This document shows, one piece after another, positions 10,140 to 18,721 of a stretch of 64,000 nt of DNA. The position numbers and the translations under genes were made by a program. The notes under the pieces are model-generated. The model had not been told where the DNA came from. It saw nothing but the letters and a program-made list of their open reading frames with translations, and made no database searches. How positions within the stretch are numbered: position 1 is the stretch's first letter; every line of letters starts with the position of its first letter. This DNA comes from Rhipidocladum racemiflorum (Eukaryota; Streptophyta; Magnoliopsida; Poales; Poaceae), in assembly GCA_036346355.1 (NCBI GenBank), contig CM070579.1, positions 2,976,001-3,040,000 of the forward strand. The letters run 5' to 3'.

Positions 10140-11240
10140 CCACAAGTGCTTACCGACGACTGAGTCGTGGCGGCGATGTAGAGGAGCAAAGGCTCCTGCG
10201 GCTCGGGCGACCAGGACCGGAGGTGAGGTCGAAAGGCTTTAGTCGACTAAAGGCTTCCCGAGCCGTTGGTCCAGGAAAAGTGGTCGGACTTCTTCATCAG
10301 CTTGTAGAGTGGCATCCCTCGTTCGCCGAGGCGGGATACAAAGCGACTTAGTGCCGCGAGGCATCCCATCAGCCTTTGAACTCCCTTCAGATCGTTGATT
10401 GGCCCCATCCTTGCGATAGCGGAGATCTTATCTCGGTTGGCTTCGATGCCGCGCTCGGAGACGATGAATCCCAGCAACTTGCCCTTGGGGACCCCGAAGA
10501 CGCACTTCTCGGGGTTGAGCTTTATGCGAAATCGTCGGAGGTTCGCAAAAGTCTCCTCCAGGTCGGTGATGAGGTCATCGGCCTTCCTGGTCTTGACAAC
10601 GATGTCGTCGACGTAGGCTTCGATGTTACGGCCAATTTGGTCCGAAAAACACGCCTGCATACATCGCTGGTACGTGGCGCCCGCGTTTTTTAGACCAAAA
10701 GGCATCGTGACGTAACAGTATGAGCCATACGGGGTGATGAAGGAGGTCGCGAGCTGATCGGACTCCTTCATCACAATCTGGTGATAGCCCGAGTAGGCAT
10801 CCAAAAAGGAAAGGGACTCACACCCGGCGGTGGAGTCCACGACCTGGTCGATGCGAGGCAATGGGAATGGATCTTTCGACAGGCCTTGTTGAGGCTCGTG
10901 TAGTCAACGCACATTCTCCATTGCCCGACTTTTTCTTTACAAGGACGGGATTGGCGAGCCACTCGGGGTGACGCACCTCCTTACAAAACCGCGCCAAAAG
11001 TTTGGCGATCTCTTCCCCAATGGCCCGTCGCTTCTCTTCGCCGAACGGCGCAGCGCCGGGCGATCGGTCCGGATCCAGGTCGAATGTTCAGGGAGTGCTC
11101 GGCGACCTCCTTCGACTCTGGCATGTCCGAGGGTCTCCAAGCGAAGACATCTCGGTTTGCTTGGAGGAAGTCGACGAGCGCCTTCCTATTTGGTGGTGAG
11201 GGCGCCCGATCCGCACGGTCTTGGCGGGATCCTCGGGATC
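10140..11240 (-). pseudogene. Element B pol: reverse transcriptase
   Basis: From higher to lower coordinates, a frame near 10900 gives WRMCVDYTSLNKAC. The next frame (10861-10247) gives SFLDAYSGYHQIVM, ATYQRCMQACF, the catalytic AYVDDIVVKTR, LNPEKCVFGV and the thumb and connection region with GCLAALSRFVSRLGERG. These are the ordered RT blocks of Ty3/gypsy elements. The N-terminal blocks and the link to RNase H (about 10080-10247) are frameshifted. The catalytic aspartates are intact. Confidence 0.88.
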
Positions 11241-11377
11241 AACAAATGACCTCCTTCGTGTCCTCCGCGGACTTGAAAGAGCTAGTCCCCGACTTGCTGG
11301 AGTCGGGGTGGATCCGGGGCCTTCTCGAGCCGGGCGAGCTCGGCGAAGCGAGGACGGCGAGGCCGGCTTCGCTTCGC

Positions 11378-11742
11378 TCATGATTGTAGGCGAGCTGGAA
11401 AGATGTGGCCACGATGATGACTCCTTGCGGCCCTGGCATCTTCAGCTTGAGGTAGGTGTAATTGGGGACCGCCATGAACTTCGCGTAGCATGGTCGTCCC
11501 AAAATGGCGTGGTAGGAGCCGGGGAAGTCCACAACCTCGAAAGTGAGGTTTTCGGTGCGGAAGTTGTCCGGGCTCCCAAAGGTGACGGGCAGGCCGACTT
11601 GCCCGAGGGGTGGGCTGTTGGCTGGCACGACGCCATGGAAGGGCGCCTTGCTCGGCCGAGGGCGGAGCGAGGGACCCCAGGGCATCCAAGGTCTCAATAT
11701 ACATGATGTTGAGATCTGCCGCCGCCGCCCATGAGTACCTTG
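11378..11742 (-). pseudogene. Element B protease, active-site aspartate not present as read
   Basis: The region after gag has the layout of a retroviral-type aspartic protease. It includes LPVTFGSPDNFRTENLTFEVVDF in two pieces, then YHAILGRPCYAKFM and NYTYLKLKMPGPQGV. At 11718-11732, where family members read M-D-G-G-S, the codons read M-G-G-G-G and the frame then slips. The catalytic Asp codon (expected GAC at 11727-11729) is GGC. A run of GGC repeats here could hide an indel or a consensus error. The protease would cut the Gag-Pol polyprotein. Confidence 0.7.
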
Positions 11743-11743
11743 G

Positions 11744-13923
11744 TCAGCGCCGCCCCACGATGGGGTCGACGAGCGGATAGCGTCCCGGGTGCGGGATGTG
11801 GTCGGGGTGGTCGGTCCGGTCGAAGGCGATCGGGCACTCCGACCACCTCAAGTAGGTGGGCACGGCGGGAGTAGCCGTGTGGACCTCTCGGTGGGCGAGC
11901 TTCAGCCGTCGCTTGTCAGCGTAGCACTCCGCCCCTCCGAAGATCATGAGACAGCCGTCGAGTTGCGGGAACTCGTCGGCTGGCTCATCGCCCTTTGTCC
12001 CGGCGTCAGGCGCCGGGTCGCGCTTCTTCCCCTTACCCCGCGACGTCGTGGGGTTTCCGGAGAGAAACCGCTTCAGGACTTCGCAGTCCCGATACTTGTG
12101 CTTGACGGGATAGTCGTGGTTCGGGCACGGACTATCCATCAGCTTCTCGAATCGGTCGGGCGTCTGCCGAGCCTGCTGCTTGGCAGGTCGGTCGGCAGCG
12201 GCGACCATTCGGCCTTCGCGGCCCTGCTTCCCCTTCCGCTTTCTTTTGTCCGGGCGGTCGGAGGGGGCGCCGCCGAGGTGGCTGTCTTGTGGGCCGTCTT
12301 CCTTCGAAGATGGCCCCACGGCCTCTCGCGGAGGCGTGGTTGGTGGCGATGTCAAGGAGCTCCTTGGTGGTCCGGGGCTTCGACAGCCCAACTTGTGGAC
12401 GAGCCTCGACGTGGTGCCGTAGATGAACGCCCGACGGCGTCGGCGTCGCGGATGTCGGGAGCTCATTGCACCGCTGGGAGAAGCGGCGGATGTAGTCCGG
12501 AGGGTCTCCCATTGCCGCTTGCAGCTTTTCAGTCCCAGGAGTTGCCAGGGCGTTTGTATGTGCTCCTGGAAATTTCCGACGGTAAAAGGTTCGTCAGTCG
12601 GCCTACCGCCGATGGTATCTGGCGGCAGGTACTCGAGCCATGCTCGAGCTGAGTCCGCAAGATAGATGGGGAGGTACTGGATAACGAAGGAGTCGTCCGT
12701 CGCTCCCCCAGCTCGACAGGCGAGCCGGTAGTCCTCTAACCAGACACTGGGGTTGGTAGCCCCCGTGTACTTGGCTATATTGGTCGGGGCCCGAATCCGA
12801 CCGAAGTCGGCGTTGCGGATCTGGCGGTGAGCGACGCGCCCAGGACCGTCGAATCCTGGGTCGGGATGGTCGCGTCGCCCGCTATCGGCGATCTGCGAGG
12901 GTGCTGCCGCGTCGGTAGCTCTCCTTCGCGCCTCGAGGGTGGTGCGGAGATCATACTTGTCCCCCAGGCGATGGCGCACCGGGGTGTATGATGCCTGGGG
13001 GAGTTCGTGGGGCGGGGCCGTCTTGGCTGGGCTCCGCCGGCCCTGTGAGGGGGAGTGGCCCAGGCGGCCCGAGGTGGCGCCCGTCACGGAATCGAACCTT
13101 GGGCGGCCGAACGACAAGACGCTCTACGATCCCGAAGGTTACGGTAGGTGGCCTTGGCTTCAGGCTCCGCTGGCTCGAGGCAGCCCTCGAGCGGCATTGC
13201 CGCAGCGGCAATGTTACGTTGGCGTGAGGAAGAACGGAAGGCCGTTCGCTTCCTCACCAATTCTCGATGCACTGACGCGCAGCGCGCTTGGCCGGAGGCT
13301 GGTGGTGGGCTAGGCTGACGGCGCTCCAGTTCGGCCTGCAGCTTATCGAGCTCGGCCTTTCGGGCTTCTAGCTCCTCGCGCTGTCGCTGGAGGTCAGCGA
13401 AGCGTTGTAAGTGCTGTGCGTCGTCTTCCCGCCGGGATTCCTCCCGCCGCGCTTCGTCGCTACGGAGGAGGGTCCCGATGGTAGCGGGGTGGAGGATGGC
13501 TCCGCCGACACGTCATATATTGCACTTTCATGGGCGTAGGCCCTTCGAGGGGCACACTCCTTGTCGGAGCTAGAGCCGTGGCTAGAGGAATCCGTCAGCA
13601 GGTCGTGGAGGGAAGCCGGCGCGTAACCGGCCATGGCCACGAGTTGTGAGCTCGTGGAGGGTGGTTCCGCCGCTCGCCGCGGCGCGTATGCGTTGTTGGA
13701 GCAACGCCGGCAAGACGTTGCCCGCCCGCGCGGCTTGCGCGGGGGCCTCGAGGCTGAGGTTGCTGAGGACGTCAGCGATCGCATCCAGGCTTGCGGAGGG
13801 CGTCCGGTCCCGGACAGCAGCAGGGACGAGGACAAGCTCCCCCGCCGTGGTGACGATGAAATCGAGGGCGCCGAAGCGGATCCAGCCCCTCGATACCGGC
13901 GAAACGTAGTGGGAGGAAGCCAT
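11744..13923 (-). pseudogene. Element B gag, frameshifted
   Basis: The ATG at 13923 starts MASSHYVSPVSRGWIRFG. After one or more frame changes, a 457-residue frame (13117-11744) contains the retrotransposon gag domain: IAKYTGATNPSVWLEDYRLA, then YLPIYLADSARAWLEYLP. A neighbouring frame holds YIRRFSQRCNELP. The C-terminal part has a zinc-knuckle-like CPNHDYPVKHKYRDC and the pre-protease segment PIAFDRTDHPDHIPHPGRYP. Gag forms the cytoplasmic particle that packages element RNA. It lies directly downstream of the 5' LTR and leader. At least two frameshifts prevent one continuous product. Confidence 0.85.
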
Positions 13924-13979
13924 CAGGGAGGAGAATGGGAATCCGAAGATGAGAATGTCGGTGAAGACGCGCGAGGGCC

Positions 13980-13997
13980 CCTACCTGGCGCGCCAAC
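13980..13997 (-). other. Primer-binding region of element B
   Basis: On the element strand the 5' LTR end is followed by GTTGGCGCGCCAGGTAGG, the place where the tRNA primer anneals. The motif is familiar next to LTRs of grass Tat-type elements, but I cannot name the tRNA. Confidence 0.5.
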
Positions 13998-14908
13998 TGT
14001 CGGTGTTTCGTGCACCGGCAATACGATTTTATGGTCGGATGGGGTCGCGCGCTCCCTCTCCCCGAATGGTCGACTCGTGGAGTCAGAAGATGTATACTGG
14101 TTCGGGCCGAATGTCCCTACTCCAGTTCGTGCGGTGTGGATGTATTGATCTTTGGGAGACGGACAGGGGGTGTACAGGCGAGGCGGACGGTCGGCTGTCC
14201 GATCCCCTTGAGGTTTTCGCTAGGGAGTCGAGGCTACCTCGGAGACTGTTTTCCCTTTTTTCCGCGCCCCTCCCTCTCGGGCCCTGCCTTTCCTTATATA
14301 GACGGAGGAGGCAGTTTACACGGGAGTTGTGAAGACTATGAGGAGAGGGGTCTGCATGTCTTGAGGTCTGGTTTCTGTCTTGTCCGGCCAACCCCTGCCT
14401 GTCCCGAGGTAGGGTTGGTGGCTCTGTGGCGTACAGTTTTGTGTAATACTGTCAGGGTGGCGTGTTGCGTGGTGCTCTTGTCAGCCTTGGTGACTTTAAT
14501 GGCGCTTGACTTTGCTTAGGCCTCGGGAGTGGGCGTACTCCTCTGCGGTGTGCCAGGCGACGGGACGGGGGTTTGACTTCTTCGGTGGCTCTTCTGACAA
14601 CCTTGGGAAGGAGCCGCCTACCCTGGTACGGATGTCAGGGGACGCTGCGCACAAGGCAGCTGCCTGACACTGGCGTGGGCCCTGCTGACTTGTGCGTGGG
14701 CGGAGCTTGAGCTTCGATATTAGGCGGCCGGCGTGCGCCGACCGCTTGGAACCAGAGTCCGCCGACCGTCCGGGGTCGGCCCCGCACAGGTCGGGGCTCG
14801 TTCTTTGCGGCCCAAGTACCTTTCGGTGGTGCCGGACTTCCGTCGTGATAGGTCAGCCCGTTCGTGCTTCCGGGCTGATGGGGGTACCCATGGTATGGGT
14901 ACTCGTCA
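13998..14908 (-). repeat. Element B 5' LTR
   Basis: A 911-bp direct repeat of 834-1744 with the same length and about 99.8% identity by eye. It lies upstream of gag on the minus strand and so carries the promoter that would drive gag-pol. Confidence 0.95.
14292..14300 (-). promoter_or_regulatory. TATA box in the element B 5' LTR
   Basis: TATATAAGG on the minus strand, in the middle of the LTR and followed by a GC-rich segment. It is oriented to transcribe gag-pol. The same box is at 1128-1136 in the 3' LTR. Confidence 0.6.
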
Positions 14909-14913
14909 CCTAC
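14909..14913. repeat. Target site duplication of element B, right copy (CCTAC)
   Basis: Second CCTAC copy, directly after the LTR end GTCA. Element A sequence resumes at 14914. Confidence 0.93.
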
Positions 14914-16396
14914 TGCTTTGCGGGGACCGTGCAAGCTGAAACTCAATTGATTCTTGAGTCAGCGATTCCCGAGCGTGTGCGGGAGGCACAACAGCATGAT
15001 CGTTTGCTCCAGCAGGTGAGGAAACGCCTTGAGGATGGCAAGTCGGGAGACTTTACCGTTGATGATGCGGGAGTTTTGAGGTTTCAGGGCCGTCAGGCGC
15101 GTGCCCCGAAATCTCAAGTGAAAGAAGACATTACGAGAGAAGCTCATCGCACCAGACACGGTCCATCCCGAGAGACCAAGATGTACTGAGGACTTGAAGA
15201 AGAATTTACGGTGGAAAAGGATGAGAGTGGATATTGCCAAGTATGTGGCGTCTTGTGGGATCTGTCGAGGAAGATCAAAGGCGAGCATAAGCGTCAGCCG
15301 GTCTGTTGCAGCCATTGGAGGTTCTGTGTGGCCATGGGATGACATCTCCATGGATTTCGTGGTTGGTCTACCTCGTTCTCCACGAGGAAGGATCTTTGTT
15401 TGGGTTGTGGTGGACCGTCTCGGCAAGTCTGCGCATTTCATTCCCATCCGCACGACCAATTCAGCGGCGAGTTGGCTCCCATCTATGTGCGGGAGATTGT
15501 GAGATTGCATGGTGTACCCAAGACCATTATCTACGATCGGGATGCGAAGTTCGTCTCCAAGTTCGGGAGAGTTTGCAGAGTGCTTTGGAGTACGCAGCTT
15601 TGCCTTAGTACCGCTTTTCACCCTCAGACAGATGGGCGATCTGAGCGTACCATCCAAACTTTGGAGGACATGCTCAGGGCCTGTGTGATGGCTTGGAAGG
15701 GTAGCTGGGAAGACCATTTGCCCCTTGCGAGTTTGCTTACAATAACGGCTATCATTCCAAAGATCCTGGTCTCGCTCCTTATGAGGTCTTTGTATGGCGG
15801 AAGTGCAGATCGCCACTTTGTTGGGATCTTGTGGGCGAGAGAGCTATTCTTGGGCGGATTGGGTTCAGCAGATCGTTGATCGCGTGTCGGAGGTTCGGCA
15901 GAACCTTCTCGCAAAGACAGAGCGCAGAAGAGCTATCTTGATGTGAGGCGGCGAGACTTGGAGTTTGAGGTGGGTGATAGCGTACTCTTGCAGTATCTCC
16001 CACCAAGGGTGTGGTGCGTTTGGCACCAAAGGAAAGCTTCGACCCAAGGTATGTTGGGCCTTTTCCTATCCTCGCCCGAGTTGGCAGGTTGGCCTATCGC
16101 CTAGAGCTACCGGAATCCATGCAAGGTGTGCATGATGTGTTCCATGTCTCGATGTTGAGGAAATACTTGCATGATCCGGAGTTGGTGGTTCCATTGGAAC
16201 CATTAGTGCTTGAGCAGGACCTCACCTTCGAGTCCCGTCCTGTGGAAGTGCAGGGACTTCAGAGCGAGTGATGAAGAACAGGACGCTTAAGTTTGTCAAG
16301 GTCCTGTGGTCACATCAGACCGAGAGAGAAGCGACTTGGGAGCTGGAATCTCGCATGCGCGAGAAGTATCCCGAGCTTTTCACCTCAGGTATGTGA
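14914..16396 (+). pseudogene. Element A pol, part 2: integrase and chromodomain-like tail
   Basis: The sequence continues element A after the B insertion. The zinc-binding N-terminus (KEDITREAHRTRHGPS, then VASCGIC) is followed by the catalytic core with DISMDFVVGLPRSPRG (Asp), DRDAKFVSKF (Asp) and HPQTDGRSERTIQTLEDM (Glu). The C-terminal part has KESFDPRYVGPFPILARVG and VHDVFHVSMLRKYL. The last segment, in another frame, includes VKVLW and EATWELESRMREKYPELF, a chromodomain-type tail thought to guide insertion to heterochromatin. The stop is TGA at 16394-16396. Frameshifts occur near 15190, 15480, 15720, 15990 and 16265. Upstream frames that include LTR sequence of B are chimeric. Confidence 0.9.
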
Positions 16397-16470
16397 TGTG
16401 AAAACCTAGCTGTCTTTGGTTTTGCTGGGTTTCGTGATTGGTGCGTTTAGATTCGAGGTCGAATCCTGTT

Positions 16471-16484
16471 GAAGGGGGGAAGAA
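16471..16484 (+). other. Polypurine tract of element A
   Basis: GAAGGGGGGAAGAA directly precedes the LTR start TGTGACACC. It is the primer for plus-strand DNA synthesis, and its position confirms the LTR border. Confidence 0.85.
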
Positions 16485-16941
16485 TGTGACACCTCGGAGT
16501 GTCGTATCCTTGATTATTGAACATGATGAGGCTATAAAAATTATGAGATGTGGAAATAAGGTTAAGACCATAAGAATTGGAGGTTAATAGCTTTTCCGGG
16601 CCTTTTCCGGGCCGTTTTCGGGGTTTTGGGCCTTCCCGGGGGAGTTTGGGCCTTACGTGGGCTTTAGTGGGGAGGTGTTTGAGTCCGTATGAGCGTAGGT
16701 TTCCTTGTTGAGGGCTGAAAGGAGGCCCTCCCTGCCTTATATGCGGCGCCGCCTCCCCTATTGCGCCCCACCTCCCCTCTTGGCGCCTCCCTCCACCCCC
16801 CCAAAGCCCTAGCCGCATCCACCCTTCCCTCTCCCCACCGTGCGCCCCCTCCACCCCCCTCTCCACCTCCACACCACCTCCCCTCCACCCCTTGCTGCCC
16901 TAGGGTGGCCACCCCACCCCTGCACCTCGTGGATCCATCCC

Positions 16942-16998
16942 GTGGAGCGAGGAGCGAGGAGCGAGGAGCGAGGAGCGAGGAACGTGGAGCGAGGAGCG
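16942..16998 (+). repeat. GGAGCGA heptamer repeat in the element A LTR
   Basis: Several tandem GGAGCGA units with interruptions (GGAACGT). The reverse-complement array in the two LTRs of element A' (near 49025-49075 and 56345-56402) has different numbers of units. Confidence 0.85.
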
Positions 16999-17050
16999 AT
17001 TCGCGAGGAGATTCGCGGAGATTGATTGGAGTTTTGTGCTTCGGGCAAAG

Positions 17051-18294
17051 GTATGAACATGGGGATCCTTGGGGATGATCTAGGTACTGTTATTAGGGTG
17101 TTTATCAAGTTTTTAGATCAATTGGAGGCGCTGGTTTGAAGTAATTTGGGTTAGATCTAAACTTGTCCACGTCTCTGTTTTCGGGCAGATTGAGCAGTCG
17201 AACTAGGGTTCGAGTTTCCGTCGATTTAGAATCCGAATCAGACCGTACGGACTTCTAGGAAGTTGTAGATAATTTAATTATCTTTCCGTGGACGTAAAGC
17301 ACGTTAATTTCCGATCAGCCGTTTGAAAGTTATGGCTGTTTTACCGAGCGCCTAAAAATCTGTGACGTAACTGGAACAGATTGTGGTAATCTGTAGATTA
17401 AACAATTTTAGAGTCCGAATTAGTCTTTCCCTATAACTAGAAAAAGTTGGGAAATTTCCTAAGCTTCGCGACGGTGTACTCGTTTATTCGATTTGGAGTC
17501 CCAGAACTCAAGTTATGCCTTTTGCAAGGCTGCTGTCCCGCCGGGACAGAACCTCTGTTTTTAGGTTTTGCGAGTAGTTGGCAATGTCGGGTTAGATGGG
17601 GGCGTGTGTACTGTTTTGAGGTTATGATTGTGAGTGTGTGATGCCTATGTGCAGGTGGTGTGACCCCGGGAGTTCCCTCTTCTTCCCGCCAATCCGTTGC
17701 ACGTGGTTGAGGCAAGTGTGTTGTGATGGATAGCAAGTTGTAGGTTGCATGTTGAAACTAGATGGAATTGCCTACATGATATATGTCCACTTGCCATGTG
17801 TTAATGAATGATATGATATGATGAGCATGTTTAACATATTATGATGCCATGTGTTAATATGTGAATTAAATATGATAATTGGCATGGTTGCATGCATGTC
17901 ATGAGATAGGGCGAGGGCGGTGAGAAAGTCTTAACTAGTCCGGCAAGGTCGGTGAGAAAGTTATGACTAATCCGGAACGCCATTGAGTAAGTCCTATGTC
18001 GTGATTCCATCCACGTGGTGTTTGGAAGCGAGTAGGCACCCTCCATCTTCGGGATGGAAGGGAGGAAAGGGTGCACACCGACGGGTGTGTACTTCCCATA
18101 CCGGTATGAGGTTCCAGAGGGTCAGGAGCAATGCATTACATCGCATACAAATTGATGATGATATTGTTAAGTATTCATGAATGAGATGTTATACATGATG
18201 AAAGATGTTATTGACTTGTTGTTATGCTTGTTGTCCATTGCAGTATGCTTGCTGAGTTTTTCGAACTCACCCTTGTGTTTTCTTGTTGTTTTAG
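17051..18294 (+). other. Intron-like interval inside the element A LTR
   Basis: GGGCAAAG is followed by GTATGAAC at 17051. A pyrimidine-rich TTTTCTTGTTGTTTTAG ends at 18294 before GTACCATGAG. The interval is AT-rich and separates a GC-rich leader-like exon from the LTR end. Splicing is inferred only from composition and GT-AG borders. Confidence 0.4.
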
Positions 18295-18721
18295 GTACCA
18301 TGAGAACGGCATGCGGGAAAGGGGAATAGTCACACTCTCACACGTTGCTTCACCTTAATGTTTCCCCAAGTCAATTCATTTAGTTGGATAATAAATTGCG
18401 TGTGATGGCCTTTAAATTAAGTCTTAGCTTGGTTAATGAGAGTTCTATTGTTTGTTTGACACTTGGAACTTTAAGAGCTTGATGTTAGTCTTTTATTGTC
18501 GTTAAGACTTTATTTATTGCTGTTTAGATGTTTCTCTTATTGCCATATAATGCTATATTGTTGCTGTTTCTTAAATTCATGTTAAAACAAAGGAGGTGCT
18601 GCCGAAATCTCGGTTTTTAGTCTATGCACCTTTGCTGGAATTTGATGTTAAATGTGGTATTTAGATGTTGTTTAGCTTATGTTTGGTAACATTCAGGCAT
18701 AGTAAATGCCGGGGTGTTACA

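Larger units (their letters stand above)
834..14908 (-). mobile_element. Ty3/gypsy Tat-type LTR retrotransposon, element B, complete
   Basis: A 14,075-bp element bounded by two 911-bp LTRs beginning TGTCGG and ending GTCA on the plus strand, so TGAC...GACA on its own strand. CCTAC duplications flank it. Minus-strand order is 5' LTR, gag, protease, RT, RNase H, second RNase H, integrase, long 3' region, 3' LTR. The large size, the second RNase H and an extra antisense gene between pol and the 3' LTR are traits of the Tat lineage, which includes Grande and RIRE2. It sits in pol of element A. LTR identity is very high, so insertion was recent, yet gag and pol carry frameshifts. Confidence 0.93.
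1..18721 (+). mobile_element. Ty3/gypsy chromovirus-type element A, 5' part outside the window, split by element B
   Basis: A plus-strand LTR retrotransposon entering the window inside its reverse transcriptase. The order is RT catalytic motif, RNase H, [14.1 kb insertion of element B], integrase, a C-terminal chromodomain-like tail, a polypurine tract and a 3' LTR. This gene order and the integrase tail fit the Tekay/Del type of plant chromoviruses. Joining 833 to 14914 restores a continuous sequence matching the uninterrupted homologue on the minus strand near 51080. The 3' LTR ends at 18721 and is followed by ATAGG, the start of tandem copy 1. ATAGG is the expected target duplication, but the left flank is not visible. 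Confidence 0.9.
16485..18721 (+). repeat. Element A 3' LTR
   Basis: A 2,237-bp LTR from TGTGACACC to GGGGTGTTACA. It is homologous, in opposite orientation, to the two LTRs of element A' at 47312-49508 and 54633-56849. It has a C-rich leader-like part (16740-16930), a heptamer repeat, a long AT-rich part and a poly(T)/AG segment near 18290. Short frames in the C-rich part show no domain. The matching 5' LTR lies outside the window. Confidence 0.92.

Noticed and set aside
16761..17108. Pro-rich frame in the element A LTR
   Set aside because: Low-complexity C-rich leader plus heptamer repeat, not a protein.
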